A DNA stretch of 64,000 nucleotides from Bacteroidota bacterium (GCA_018830105.1 JAHJTC010000022.1:124001-188000); one strand, 5' to 3'. Positions 1 to 9,980 are shown, counted from the first letter of the stretch. Notes: generated by a model not told the origin, from the sequence alone. A program made the numbers and translations.

Positions 1-1325
1 TCTTGCTTGTTGAGTGCAAGACCATAATCAGCCGACAAAATGAAGTTTTCATTCATGGCGAGCTTAAGCCCCAGGCCAACACTCCAATGCGGTTTTTCAG
101 CACCTTCATTATAATAGTTGGCCTTGTCATAGAACAACAGCTCGCCGTTTAGTTGATTAAAAGCATCGGCCACATCGATTTTTCCTGTCACTTGTCCCAC
201 ATCCGTGAAGCCATTAACTGCCAGGTAGAAATTTTGATTAAAGAGTTTGCGTTGAATAATTTTCCAGCGTAGTTCGATATTGGCATAGGCAATAGCATCA
301 CCAACCACGCGATTGCGCATAATGCCCCTGAGGGATCGCTGTCCGCCTAATCCTTCCGAATAGGCGCCACGCAAACGTGTTGTAATCATCAGCGGTTGAA
401 CATAAAACGGAACGTGTCCGTCAATACTGCTTTGCCAGCTCAATCTGCCGGCAAAAACCAGTTTGTTGGCGATAAGCGTAAAATACTGTCTGTGCGTAAT
501 GCTGAGCCTTGTAAAACCTTCGGGCAAATCCGACAGACCTTTAGGAGCTACATAGAGTAGCAATTCGGTCCAGATGCCTTCCGTTGGATTGGGTTCAAAA
601 TCGCGGGTGTCGTAAATCAGCCCGCCTTTCAAAGCAAAAAATCGCCCGCCAGCAGCTTCATCCGCAGCGATAATGTCCCATTGCTGATAGCGTTCGTACA
701 AGCCGGGAACGTCTTCCAGCGAAGGCAATTGATCATTTTCATCTTTTCCTTTGTTGAGCCGGTCGATATCCACAGAGCCTACGTTGATATCATAATATTC
801 AAAACCGCCGGCCCATTGCAAGGGCGAATTAAACAGCGGACTGCTAAAATCGGTATGCAACCGCAGCATATTTCGTTTGTGCTTATAAAACATGCGCGAA
901 CGGTAAGCCATTTTGCTGTCGTCGGCCCAGTCTGCATTATAAACGGCTTCATAGCCGTTAAAACCAAAAAAGTCGATGGCCTGTTCGGGCATATAGCTCA
1001 GGTCGAAACTGAGGCGTATATTATCGATGAGCTGATCGCTGTCGTAGGCAAATCGCAGCAATCCACTGCCTTTGGTGTAACGCGAGGCTTCCAGATAAAA
1101 CGAATGGTCGTAATTGGGATAGCGGCTGCCATCGCCATAATGGAACAGATTGACCAATCCCCCATATTGAAATCCCAAATCAGTGTTGTAAGAAACAGCC
1201 GGAAGCAAGCCGAAATTCCAGCCTTTTTTGATGAGCGCTTGCTGCGATTGGGTGCTGTCCTGGGCAAACAAGGTGCTGACCGACAGCGGGAACAATACAA
1301 GTAGGCATTTGAGTAAAGTTTGCAT
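1..1325 (-). CDS. Omp85/BamA-type outer-membrane beta-barrel protein (3' end missing)
   Basis: The reading frame starts at ATG 1325 and stays open for 441 codons to the left edge, so the C-terminus is missing. It begins with a signal peptide (MQTLLKCLLVLFPLSVSTLFAQ) and continues as an aromatic-rich, beta-strand-like sequence. Around 1000 bp into the gene is GGQRSLRG followed by GDAIAYANIELRW, which fits the conserved barrel motif of the Omp85/bacterial surface antigen family (R-L/V-R-G-F/Y, then GD and N-x-E-x-R). No POTRA domains precede the barrel, as in the short Bacteroidota BamA/TamA-like proteins. It probably sits in the outer membrane; its substrate is unknown. It is separated from ribF by about 55 bp on the same strand. 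Confidence 0.75.
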   Translation of the reverse strand, partial: MQTLLKCLLVLFPLSVSTLFAQDSTQSQQALIKKGWNFGLLPAVSYNTDLGFQYGGLVNLFHYGDGSRYPNYDHSFYLEASRYTKGSGLLRFAYDSDQLIDNIRLSFDLSYMPEQAIDFFGFNGYEAVYNADWADDSKMAYRSRMFYKHKRNMLRLHTDFSSPLFNSPLQWAGGFEYYDINVGSVDIDRLNKGKDENDQLPSLEDVPGLYERYQQWDIIAADEAAGGRFFALKGGLIYDTRDFEPNPTEGIWTELLLYVAPKGLSDLPEGFTRLSITHRQYFTLIANKLVFAGRLSWQSSIDGHVPFYVQPLMITTRLRGAYSEGLGGQRSLRGIMRNRVVGDAIAYANIELRWKIIQRKLFNQNFYLAVNGFTDVGQVTGKIDVADAFNQLNGELLFYDKANYYNEGAEKPHWSVGLGLKLAMNENFILSADYGLALNKQ

Positions 1326-1380
1326 TGGTTAGTTTTAAAGGCTAAAATACAATTTTTCTTCACGAAATAATGTGTCTGGC

Positions 1381-2316
1381 TTATTTGAATTCGGCCAGAC
1401 AGGCTTTGGCGGCAATGCGATCCTTTTCAAGCTGCTGGCGCAAGGTTTCCAGACTGTCATATTTGTGCTCATCGCGGATGCGGTCGATAAAGCTGATCGT
1501 GATTTCTTCGTCATAAATTTCCTTGTCGAAATCGAAAATATGAACCTCAATCGTGAGCTCGCTGTCCGAAACCGTTGGCCGATACCCGATATTACCCATG
1601 CCATCGTATAATTTACCCTCATAATCTACCTGACAGGCATAAACACCGCCGGCAGTAATCAGTTTATACTGATTCGGCGTTTCGATATTGGCAGTTGGGA
1701 AGCCGATGGTTCGTCCTATTTGATTGCCGCGCACTACTTTGCCGCAAATGGAGTAATTGTAGCCAAGCAGTCGATTGGCTTTAGACACATTGCCAAGTTC
1801 CAGGGCTTTCCTGATTTTGGTAGAACTTATTGCGATATTTTCCACGTCCTGCGCGGCAATGCGCTCTACTTTAAACTGGAACAGCTGTCCCAGATCGTAT
1901 AATAATTTGTAGTCACCAATGCGGTTTTTCCCAAAATGATGATCGTATCCAACAACCAATTTATAGGGTTTTATAGGCTCAACGATAAACTTTTTGATAA
2001 ATGTTTCTGAGCTTGTACGCGAAAAAGATTTGGTAAACTCGATGATGATCAGGTTGTCTATTCCAATTGCTTCCAGCCGCTCGATTTTGCGTTTTTGGGT
2101 GCTGATAAACTTCAGCGACGAGCTGTCGATTTGTAATACCAAACGCGGGTGTGGATAAAAGGTAATAACCACTGTTTCACCATTTACGGCACGCGCGTCT
2201 TCAATCATTTTTTTCAAAATGGCCTGATGTCCCAAATGAACACCATCAAAGGTTCCAATTGTAACAATGGCATTGTTTACCGGCACAAAATCCTCTATGT
2301 TATGGTATATTTTCAC
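1381..2316 (-). CDS. ribF: Bifunctional riboflavin kinase / FAD synthetase
   Basis: RibF converts riboflavin to FMN and then to FAD in the cytoplasm. The 311 residues match the usual family length. The N-terminal adenylyltransferase domain carries GTFDGVHLGH at residues 21-30 and ISSTKIRKAL near 163-172. The C-terminal kinase domain carries GRTIGFPTAN near 201-210. The start lies only 3 bp after the asd stop codon, so asd and ribF are probably co-transcribed from the promoter upstream of asd. Nothing unusual is seen. Confidence 0.97.
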   Translation of the reverse strand: MKIYHNIEDFVPVNNAIVTIGTFDGVHLGHQAILKKMIEDARAVNGETVVITFYPHPRLVLQIDSSSLKFISTQKRKIERLEAIGIDNLIIIEFTKSFSRTSSETFIKKFIVEPIKPYKLVVGYDHHFGKNRIGDYKLLYDLGQLFQFKVERIAAQDVENIAISSTKIRKALELGNVSKANRLLGYNYSICGKVVRGNQIGRTIGFPTANIETPNQYKLITAGGVYACQVDYEGKLYDGMGNIGYRPTVSDSELTIEVHIFDFDKEIYDEEITISFIDRIRDEHKYDSLETLRQQLEKDRIAAKACLAEFK

Positions 2317-2319
2317 AAT

Positions 2320-3312
2320 CTATACGAGCTTGTTTTCAATAAGAAACTTAGCAATCTGAACGGCATTGGTGGCGGCTCCCTTGCGCAGGTTATCAGCTAC
2401 AATCCACATGTTTAAACCTGATGCAATACTTTTGTCACGTCTTATTCTTCCAACAAAAACAGCATCCTTATCGGCCGCATCAATTGGCATGGGATAGATG
2501 TTTTGCTGTGGATCGTCTTGAAGTACAATGCCGGGCGCTTGTTTTAGAAGCTGCGAAATGGCATCAAGGCTAAAATCTTTTTCAAATTCAATATTTACAG
2601 CCATCGAATGTCCTCCTGTTACCGGAACGCGCACTACTGTTGAGGTGATTGCTATTGTGGGTGCCTCCAATATTTTTCGGGTTTCAAACAGCAGCTTTTC
2701 TTCCTCAGCAGTATCGCCCTCAGCATTAAAATCGCCGCCATGCGGGATTACATTTTTATGGATTGGATGCGGATAGGCTGGTGTTGCGGTGCTGAACCCG
2801 TTTTGCTCATTCTCAAGTTGCTGAAGGCCTTTGATACCGCTCCCGCTCACCGATTGGTAGGTGGCAATCACCAGTCGTTTGATGCCAAAGGCCCGATGCA
2901 GGCACGCCAAAGCTGTTACCAGTTGTATTGTGGAGCAATTGGGGTTGGCAATAATACCTTTATGCCGGCTGATCGTGTGTGCATTCACCTCGGGAACTAC
3001 CAGCGGAACGGCAGCGTCGTTGCGCCATGCCGAACTGTTGTCGATTACCACACTTCCTTGTGAAACAAAAAGTGGAGCAAGTTTCCTCGAAACATTGCCC
3101 CCGGCACTCATTAGCACAATATCCGGCCTCGCTTCAAGGGCTTCTGATGCTTGTATTATGCTTAATTCCTGATCAAAATAGTGTATGCTTTTGCCCAGCG
3201 AACGATCCGATGCCACAGCAAGCAGGGTGGTGGCACGAATGCTTTGCTCTTCCAGTACCCTAAGCATTTTCTCACCAACAAGACCTGTAGCTCCTATCAA
3301 GGCAATTTTCAT
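2320..3312 (-). CDS. asd: Aspartate-semialdehyde dehydrogenase
   Basis: The enzyme reduces aspartyl phosphate to aspartate semialdehyde with NADPH, on the path to lysine/diaminopimelate, threonine and methionine. Visible are the Rossmann motif GATGLVGEKML at residues 7-17, the catalytic cysteine in NPNCST (Cys126), and GGHS in the substrate half. At 330 residues it has the normal length. A Bacteroidota -7 box lies 50 bp upstream (3362-3369, minus strand). It heads a two-gene unit with ribF. Confidence 0.97.
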   Translation of the reverse strand: MKIALIGATGLVGEKMLRVLEEQSIRATTLLAVASDRSLGKSIHYFDQELSIIQASEALEARPDIVLMSAGGNVSRKLAPLFVSQGSVVIDNSSAWRNDAAVPLVVPEVNAHTISRHKGIIANPNCSTIQLVTALACLHRAFGIKRLVIATYQSVSGSGIKGLQQLENEQNGFSTATPAYPHPIHKNVIPHGGDFNAEGDTAEEEKLLFETRKILEAPTIAITSTVVRVPVTGGHSMAVNIEFEKDFSLDAISQLLKQAPGIVLQDDPQQNIYPMPIDAADKDAVFVGRIRRDKSIASGLNMWIVADNLRKGAATNAVQIAKFLIENKLV

Positions 3313-3361
3313 GCAGATAAATCAATTAATTATTTTAATTTTACACGACTTAAGCTGGCTG

Positions 3362-3369
3362 CAAAAGTA
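3362..3369 (-). promoter_or_regulatory. -7 promoter box (TACTTTTG) for asd-ribF
   Basis: This fits the Bacteroidota housekeeping -7 consensus TAnnTTTG, about 50 bp upstream of the asd start. It was recognised by sequence only. Confidence 0.55.
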
Positions 3370-3438
3370 TAAAATATTGAGTTGCAGAACAGGAATATCA
3401 ACCTAAAGCAATTTTTATATCCCTAATCATTTGTGTTT

Positions 3439-6057
3439 ATGATCAAAAAACTGACTCCCCTTCGCTTAGGTAATTTATTAAACATTCTGCTTCTGGCCAT
3501 TCCTTTTTTATTGAACGCACAATTAGCAGACGATTTCAGCGATGGCGATTTCTCTGCCAATCCTGAATGGAGTGGAACAACAAGCCTGTTTCGTGTTAAT
3601 GATGATTTTCAGCTGCAGCTTAATGCTACCGAAGCCGGCGAAGCCTGGCTAAGCACACCTTATACAGAGAGCGCGGCCAATATCGAGTGGCGATTTTATA
3701 TCCGCCTGGCCTTTAGTCCTTCCGGATCAAACTATGGCGAAGTGTATCTATCAGCAGATAATGAAAACCTGAATGAACCACTCAATGGATATTTTTTGCG
3801 GTTTGGCGAAGCTGGTAGCGAAGATGCCATAGAATTATTTCGCAAAGAAGGAACCGAAACAACAAGTATATTAAGAGGCACCTCGGGTTTATTGGCATCT
3901 TCATTTGCCATGTGGGTGCGTATTATTCGGTCGGCTGATGGCGATTGGGAGCTCTTCGTTGATCCTGATGGCAGCGGTATCTTTAGTCTTGAAGCATCCG
4001 GAAGCGATAATATGCTGCAACCGGGCGGGTTTTTTGGCTTTTATGTTGATTATACTGTCAGTAATTCCACCAAAGCTTATTTCGATGAGGTATATGCCGG
4101 ACCGGAAATTGTGGATACTGATGCACCACAACTGCTTTCAGCCAAGGCCGTTGATCCTTTTACAGTGGTGCTTGATTTTGATGAAGCCCTGGCAGAAGAA
4201 TCAGCCTTACAAGCGGCAAATTTTGTGGCGGATAATGGCCTCGGACAGCCCGAATCTGTTGAGTTTGGTGCCAATAGAAGCCAGCTCGAACTGCACTATT
4301 TACAACAATTTGAAAATGGCTATTTGTATTCGCTCAACATCACCAATATGGAGGATCTTGCCGAAAATGTGAGCCCGGATATAGCAACACATTTCAGCTA
4401 TTATGAAGCCGCTATTAATGATGTGGTTATCAACGAAATAATGGCTGATCCATCTCCCTATGTGGGTTTGCCCGAATGGGAATTCGTGGAGTTATTTAAT
4501 CGGACCGATTTTACCATCGACCTGGAAGGGTGGCAATTGCAGATTGGAAGCACGCCAAAAGAAATAGGACAGGTGCAGCTGTTACCCAACGGATATCTTA
4601 TCCTTTGCCATGAAGATGGTGCCCCCGCAATGGGAACTTATGGAGCGGTTTTTGGGTTTAGCAGTTTGCAGCTTACCAATTCCGGAACATCCTTAACATT
4701 GATTAGCCGTCAGGGTGCTAATATTTCGTCAGTGGCTTACACTGACAAGTGGTACAACGATCCCGCCAAGGCTGATGGTGGTTGGACAATAGAACAAATT
4801 GACCCCGATAATCCATGCGGAGGACAGAATAACTGGACGGCAAGTGTGAGTCCCGATGGTGGCACGCCCGGAGGACTTAATGCTGTGGATGCTCCTAATG
4901 TTTTTGCACCCAGAATAGAACGGTTTCAGCTACTGTCGGAAACGATAATTCAACTCTGGTTTGATCAGCAGATGGATTTGGCAAGTCTTGCCCAAACAAA
5001 TTTCTATACAGTCGAAAGCACAGGGGAGTATCCGGTATTGGCAGCAACCAATCCTGCTGATGGCAGTTTTGTAGAGCTGGTTTTTGATCGTCCTTTTGAG
5101 CAGGGAAATATTTATAAGTTATTGTTGTCGGAGAATTTGACAAATTGTGCCGGGCTTTCTGTTGAATCCGGCAGTTTTGTGCTTTTAGGCCTACCTGATG
5201 ATGGTACAGCAGGCGATGTGCTGATTAACGAAGTACTGTTTAATCCGCTGGGCGATGGCGTTGATTATGTTGAGCTGTATAATTTTTCTGATAAAGTATT
5301 GGATTTGAATCAGCTTTGGCTGGGAAATATCCGCCAGACAATTCCCAATCCGCCAGATACCACCCTGGTGAGTATTACCGACGACAGTTATTTGCTTTTA
5401 CCGGCATCCTATGCCTTACTTACCACCAATAAAAACCTTGTACTTGGTCAATTCCAGACTTCCGATGAAGCTGTTTTTGTTGAGACAGCGTCATTCCCGA
5501 CTTATTCCAATGGAGAGGGAGCCGTTTTGTTGAAAGCCAGAAGCGGCGAAATAGTAGATATTTTTTCTTACAATGAGGATATGCACTATCCTTTGCTTAC
5601 CACCAATAAAGGCGTTGCGCTGGAGCGGATTTCTTTTGACAGCCCTACCAACGACCGCACCAACTGGCATTCGGCAGCCGAATCAGTGGGTTTTGGCACG
5701 CCCGGACTTCAAAATTCCATGTTCAAAGCTTTTCCCGAAACGGATGGTGCGATTACTATTGAACCCGAGCTGTTTTCGCCCGATGGCGACGGAATAGATG
5801 ATGTTACTTCAATTGCTTACAACTTTGAAGAAGCAGGCTACACCCTGAATATCTACCTTTTTAATGCTGCCGGACAGCAAATCAGGCATTTGGTCAAGAG
5901 TCAGCTGGTTGCCCGTGAAGGCGTTTACAATTGGGATGGTGTTGACGATTCGGGCAATAAAACAGCCGTCGGGATTTATATTGTTTATGTGGAAGTATTT
6001 GATCTTGAAGGCAATGTGAAGGCTTATAAAAAACCTGTTGTGGTAGCTACAAGGTAG
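3439..6057 (+). CDS. Large exported protein with two lamin-tail domains and a FlgD-like C-terminus
   Basis: This is an 872-residue secreted protein. ATG 3439 is preferred over the GTG at 3433, and a signal peptide ends near LLNAQ. The first ~210 residues look like a LamG-type jelly-roll. Two lamin-tail (LTD) domains follow, each opening with an I/L-NE motif: VVINEIMADPS near 330 and VLINEVLFNP near 595. Between and before them are Ig-like segments (DTDAPQLLSAKAVDP). The last ~90 residues begin LFSPDGDGIDD and resemble a FlgD-type Ig domain, which in Bacteroidota often ends T9SS-exported or gliding-associated surface proteins. It is probably cell-surface or released; no catalytic residues are seen. 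It is divergent from asd. Confidence 0.8.
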   Translation: MIKKLTPLRLGNLLNILLLAIPFLLNAQLADDFSDGDFSANPEWSGTTSLFRVNDDFQLQLNATEAGEAWLSTPYTESAANIEWRFYIRLAFSPSGSNYGEVYLSADNENLNEPLNGYFLRFGEAGSEDAIELFRKEGTETTSILRGTSGLLASSFAMWVRIIRSADGDWELFVDPDGSGIFSLEASGSDNMLQPGGFFGFYVDYTVSNSTKAYFDEVYAGPEIVDTDAPQLLSAKAVDPFTVVLDFDEALAEESALQAANFVADNGLGQPESVEFGANRSQLELHYLQQFENGYLYSLNITNMEDLAENVSPDIATHFSYYEAAINDVVINEIMADPSPYVGLPEWEFVELFNRTDFTIDLEGWQLQIGSTPKEIGQVQLLPNGYLILCHEDGAPAMGTYGAVFGFSSLQLTNSGTSLTLISRQGANISSVAYTDKWYNDPAKADGGWTIEQIDPDNPCGGQNNWTASVSPDGGTPGGLNAVDAPNVFAPRIERFQLLSETIIQLWFDQQMDLASLAQTNFYTVESTGEYPVLAATNPADGSFVELVFDRPFEQGNIYKLLLSENLTNCAGLSVESGSFVLLGLPDDGTAGDVLINEVLFNPLGDGVDYVELYNFSDKVLDLNQLWLGNIRQTIPNPPDTTLVSITDDSYLLLPASYALLTTNKNLVLGQFQTSDEAVFVETASFPTYSNGEGAVLLKARSGEIVDIFSYNEDMHYPLLTTNKGVALERISFDSPTNDRTNWHSAAESVGFGTPGLQNSMFKAFPETDGAITIEPELFSPDGDGIDDVTSIAYNFEEAGYTLNIYLFNAAGQQIRHLVKSQLVAREGVYNWDGVDDSGNKTAVGIYIVYVEVFDLEGNVKAYKKPVVVATR

Positions 6058-6091
6058 CTGTTTATTGTTTTTGTGCCATCAACAGAAGGTT

Positions 6092-7351
6092 CTAGAGGAT
6101 GTTCAGCCTATTCGCATCTTGCTTCAAAAACACAAAAAACATCAGGGAAAATGCCCACAGGCTCGATCCGCCATAGCTTAAAAACGGCAAGGGAATGCCT
6201 ATAACTGGAACCAGGCCAATCGTCATGCCAATATTTATTGCGAAATGAAAAAACATAACCGCAGTAATACCATAGCCATAAATCCGGCTAAATGAGGATC
6301 GTTGGCGCTCAGCCAGTAAAATCATACGGATAAACAACATCAGGTAAAGCACTATCACTGCCGTTGAACCAACAAAACCGTATTCTTCACCTACTGTGCA
6401 GAAAATAAAATCAGTGCTTTGTTCCGGCACGAAGTTGTACTTGGTTTGGGTGCCCTGCAAAAAGCCTTTCCCGGTTAAGCCACCAGAACCTATGGCAATT
6501 TTGGATTGATTTACATTGTAGCCGGCACCCATCAAATCGGTTTCCAATCCCAATAGCACATTGATACGCGTTTTTTGGTGTGCTTCAAGCACGTTTTCAA
6601 AAACATAATCAACACTGAAAATAAAGGCAGAAACAATCAGCAATAAGCTAACAAGTTTTAAAATAGTGGATTTATTCCGTTTTATAAAGAACAGTAACAA
6701 GCCGAATAATACCACCAAACCAATGATAACATAGTATTTATCTGTGTATAAAGTAATCAGAAAGAGCGCAGCAGCAATCATTCCGATTACCAGAATAGCA
6801 CCCGACATGCCTTCACGGTAAAGTACCAGAATAAAAACCCCGAAAACAATGGCTGAACCTGTATCATATTGTGCTAAAATCAATAAGGCAGGTAAGCTGA
6901 TGATTAAAAATGCGATAGCCTGAGTTTGCCATTTCTGCATATCACGATTTAGCTTGCCAAGATAATTGGCGAGTGCCAGGGCCGTGGCAAACTTAGCAAA
7001 CTCAGCCGGCTGTATGGCAAAGCCTCCAATCTGAAACCAGGATTTTGATCCGGCAATGGTGCTGCCAAAAAGCAAAACTCCTACAAGCATCAGCATCACT
7101 AAAATATAAATGGGAATAGCAAGGGCGTTGAAGAATTTGGCATCAATCAGCAGTACAATAAAACCTAAAAGCAAAGCCAGTACGATCCAGAGCAGTTGTT
7201 TGCCATAGCGTTGTGAGAGGTCGAAAATATTGCTGTGGTCTTCGTCATACACCGCCGAATAAATCATTACCCAACCTATCAGCATGAGGCTGAGATAAAG
7301 CACCAGGCTAATCCAGTCAATTTTCGCGATGCGATTTGGTGCTCCTATCAT
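6092..7351 (-). CDS. rodA: Rod shape-determining SEDS glycosyltransferase RodA
   Basis: RodA polymerises lipid II glycan during cell elongation and works with the transpeptidase PBP2. The 419 residues are mostly hydrophobic, with about ten membrane segments. SEDS hallmarks are visible: QPAEFAKF, a late VPEQSTDFIF loop and PFLSYGGSS near the C-terminus. ATG 7351 was chosen because it gives a normal N-terminus and overlaps the mrdA stop by 4 bp (ATGA), a sign of translational coupling. A longer upstream start would run deep into mrdA. The gene is convergent with the 872-residue protein. Confidence 0.96.
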   Translation of the reverse strand: MIGAPNRIAKIDWISLVLYLSLMLIGWVMIYSAVYDEDHSNIFDLSQRYGKQLLWIVLALLLGFIVLLIDAKFFNALAIPIYILVMLMLVGVLLFGSTIAGSKSWFQIGGFAIQPAEFAKFATALALANYLGKLNRDMQKWQTQAIAFLIISLPALLILAQYDTGSAIVFGVFILVLYREGMSGAILVIGMIAAALFLITLYTDKYYVIIGLVVLFGLLLFFIKRNKSTILKLVSLLLIVSAFIFSVDYVFENVLEAHQKTRINVLLGLETDLMGAGYNVNQSKIAIGSGGLTGKGFLQGTQTKYNFVPEQSTDFIFCTVGEEYGFVGSTAVIVLYLMLFIRMILLAERQRSSFSRIYGYGITAVMFFHFAINIGMTIGLVPVIGIPLPFLSYGGSSLWAFSLMFFVFLKQDANRLNIL

Positions 7352-9174
7352 GGCTTTTTGGTTTTTTGGTGAAAATTTGCTTCCATCATTCTTTTTTCCA
7401 AAGCCTTGCGTGTGCTGCAGCCTTTCAGGTATTTTTCCATCATCAAACTGGCGATTGGTGCTGCCCATGTTGATCCATATCCGGCATTTTCAACAACCAC
7501 AGCAATAGCAATTTGTGGTTCGTCGTAAGGTGCAAAAGCAATAAACATGGAGTGATCCTCGCCATGCGGATTTTGAACTGTCCCTGTTTTTCCTGCCGCT
7601 CTGATGCTGTCGATTTTATAATAACGTGCTGTACCATGATCACCTTCAAACACATCCAGCATCGACTGCTTTACGATTTCGAAGTGCTTTGCATCAATTC
7701 CTGTCTCAATTTTTTCGGTGAAAGGAGAGTGATAAGAAGTGTCGTTTTTAATGGCCCTGATCAGGTGTGGAGGATAATAGAAACCCTGATTACTAAAAAT
7801 CGCTGCCAGGTTTGCCAGTTGAAGCGGAGTGAGTAAAATCTCGCCCTGACCAATGCTTAATGACCTAACGGTAAGCGCATTCCAGCTGCCTCGGTATAGC
7901 TTATCATAATAGTCACGTGAGGGAATATTGCCGCTCAACTCGAAAGGAATATCGGTATTGAATGGGTGGCCCAGCCCCATATTGCCCAAAAGCTTAAACC
8001 AAAAATCGTAAGCGTCTTTGTGATTTGGAAATTTTGGATTGTTGAGTGTACTACGAAAAGTATTCCAGAAGTACGGATTGCAGGAGTTTTCCATGGCTTC
8101 CAACAGGGCCAGCGGACTATTGTGATCATGTGTACACCTAATGGGACGGCTAAGCTTTCCCTGACAGGAAAATCGGGTGTTTTCGGTAATAGCTCCGGAT
8201 TGTAATGCTACCAGGGCATTCACCATTTTGAAAGTAGATCCGGGCGGATAACTTCCACTTATAGCCCTGTTGATCAAAGGTTTGAGGCTGTCGTGCTGAA
8301 GTTTGTTGTAATTCTCTCCACGAATTCGTCCTACCAATAAATTAGGATCAAAAGAAGGGCTTGTTATCAGCGAAAGTATTTCACCCGTGGCGGGCTCAAT
8401 AGCTACAACACTGCCTGTTTTGCCTTGCATCAGGGCTTCTCCATAGGCCTGAAGTTCAGCATCCAAACCCATGATTAAGTCGCTTCCTGAAACAGGCATG
8501 GTATCATAGCGGCCATCCTGAAAACTTCCTTTTTCGCGGTTATAAACATCAACCATAACAATTTTCAAACCCTTGTGCCCCCGCATATCTTTTTCATAGA
8601 AACGCTCAATTCCGGATTTGCCGATATAATCGCCGGTTTTATAATATGAATCCTTGTCGATATTGGCACGATTAACCTCCCCAACATCGCCCAGTACGTG
8701 CGCTGCAATGGGTTGCGGGTAATGTCGAAGTGTTCTGGCCTGAAAATAAAAGCCCGGAAACTGATACAGTTTTTCGGCTATATAACCGTAGTCTTCTTTT
8801 GTGATTTGCTCTAAAAAAACCGAGGGTCGGTAGCGCGAATAGCTTTTGGCTTTATGCAAGCGCTCACTAAATATTTCCTGATCAATGTCTAATAAGCGGC
8901 AAAAAGCGGAAGTGTCCATTTTTTTAACCTGTTGCGGAACAACCAATAGGTCAAAAGCTGCTTCGTTATAGACCATGAGTATTCCGTTGCGGTCATAAAT
9001 TTTTCCGCGGGCAGGATATTGAGTAATATAGCGTAATACATTGTTTTGGGAGGAGAGTTTGTAGGATTGATCAACGACTTGCAGAAAAAATAGTTTCACC
9101 ACAAAAACGATAGCTACAATACTAAATACGAGTATGATAACACGCTTTCTTCCCGACAAATTTTTGTTGATCAT
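7348..9174 (-). CDS. mrdA: Penicillin-binding protein 2 (elongasome transpeptidase)
   Basis: PBP2 cross-links peptidoglycan along the side wall with RodA. It has one N-terminal membrane anchor (residues ~10-33), a PBP dimerisation domain, and a transpeptidase domain with STFK at 313-316, SCN at 364-366 and KTG at 529-531. It is 608 residues long. The start at ATG 9174 is favoured because a -7 promoter box (9193-9200) lies inside the longer open frame, which excludes the start at 9210. The usual upstream neighbours mreB, mreC and mreD are not adjacent here. Confidence 0.96.
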   Translation of the reverse strand: MINKNLSGRKRVIILVFSIVAIVFVVKLFFLQVVDQSYKLSSQNNVLRYITQYPARGKIYDRNGILMVYNEAAFDLLVVPQQVKKMDTSAFCRLLDIDQEIFSERLHKAKSYSRYRPSVFLEQITKEDYGYIAEKLYQFPGFYFQARTLRHYPQPIAAHVLGDVGEVNRANIDKDSYYKTGDYIGKSGIERFYEKDMRGHKGLKIVMVDVYNREKGSFQDGRYDTMPVSGSDLIMGLDAELQAYGEALMQGKTGSVVAIEPATGEILSLITSPSFDPNLLVGRIRGENYNKLQHDSLKPLINRAISGSYPPGSTFKMVNALVALQSGAITENTRFSCQGKLSRPIRCTHDHNSPLALLEAMENSCNPYFWNTFRSTLNNPKFPNHKDAYDFWFKLLGNMGLGHPFNTDIPFELSGNIPSRDYYDKLYRGSWNALTVRSLSIGQGEILLTPLQLANLAAIFSNQGFYYPPHLIRAIKNDTSYHSPFTEKIETGIDAKHFEIVKQSMLDVFEGDHGTARYYKIDSIRAAGKTGTVQNPHGEDHSMFIAFAPYDEPQIAIAVVVENAGYGSTWAAPIASLMMEKYLKGCSTRKALEKRMMEANFHQKTKKP

Positions 9175-9192
9175 CTGTTTAGCTTTCCCCTG

Positions 9193-9200
9193 CAAAAATA
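9193..9200 (-). promoter_or_regulatory. -7 promoter box (TATTTTTG) for mrdA-rodA
   Basis: It matches TAnnTTTG, 19 bp upstream of ATG 9174, which leaves a very short leader. The rest of the 9175-9376 gap shows no other feature I can support. Confidence 0.5.
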
Positions 9201-9376
9201 AGCATTCCAATCAAGTAGTATGGCATTGCCCGGAAGATAAGCCTTGGAAAAAAAATCGTTCAAATAATTACAAAACAAATAATCCTGATAAATCACCGAA
9301 TTGAAAATGGTTTCAGGAAGTTCGTTTCTGCACAAAGAAGTGTTGATTAGCTTGCAAGTGATAGCGGGGCAGGCAA

Positions 9377-9838
9377 TTAGAAGATTTTTTCATCCATCAA
9401 TTTGCCATTTTCGTCCCACATAAACCAAGTGCCATCTTTTTGACCATTGTTATAAGTCATTTCATAACGCAGGGTTCCTTTTTCGTCCCAAATAAACCAC
9501 TTGCCATGCTTTTGATCATTCTGATAGTTTGCTTCACCGGTTTTGATTCCTGCTTTATTCATGGTGATCCAGGTGCCATGTTTTTTACCATCGCGCCATG
9601 CTCTTTTTTCTTTGATGCTGCCATCTTCGAAATAATAAACCGAAATACCCTCTTCGGCACCCATCACAAAATTGCGCTCAGATTCTTGCTGACCGCTAGC
9701 AAAATAGGTGCTGTGGGTTCCTGTAAAAACTTTGCCGTCTTTGTAGTAAATGTCCTGTTTTTTTTCAAGATTTTGTGAAAATCCGGTGACAGAAAAAAGG
9801 AACACGAATATCAGATTCAGGAAAATAGATTTGTTCAT
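9377..9838 (-). CDS. Exported MORN-repeat (YwqK-like) protein
   Basis: This 153-residue protein has a signal peptide (MNKSIFLNLIFVFLFSVTGFSQ). The rest is built of MORN_2-type repeats of about 22 residues with a G-x-x-x-G-x-W/F pattern: YYKDGKVFTGTH, YFEDGSIKEKRAW, DGKKHGTWITM, QNDQKHGKWFIWDEKG and NNGQKDGTWFMWDENG. Databases often label such proteins as YwqK antitoxins, but no toxin partner is visible and this copy is exported, so that label should not be read as function. It has its own -7 box (9905-9912). Confidence 0.8.
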   Translation of the reverse strand: MNKSIFLNLIFVFLFSVTGFSQNLEKKQDIYYKDGKVFTGTHSTYFASGQQESERNFVMGAEEGISVYYFEDGSIKEKRAWRDGKKHGTWITMNKAGIKTGEANYQNDQKHGKWFIWDEKGTLRYEMTYNNGQKDGTWFMWDENGKLMDEKIF

Positions 9839-9904
9839 TGTAAAACCTCCTGCGGTTAGACCATGGCGATTTGAAGCCCGGTTGTTGTATTGTTAATAAG
9901 TGAT

Positions 9905-9912
9905 CAAAGTTA
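9905..9912 (-). promoter_or_regulatory. -7 promoter box (TAACTTTG) for the MORN protein
   Basis: An exact TAnnTTTG match, 67 bp upstream of the start at 9838. Confidence 0.5.
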
Positions 9913-9980
9913 AGCAATTAAACAATCCGTGAATGAGCAGATTGTCTGTTTTATTTAAAATTAATATGAAATTTTATGTT

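Noticed and set aside
9377-9838. Toxin-antitoxin system based on the YwqK label
   Set aside because: The protein is exported and stands alone with no toxin gene; MORN repeats do not themselves imply antitoxin function.
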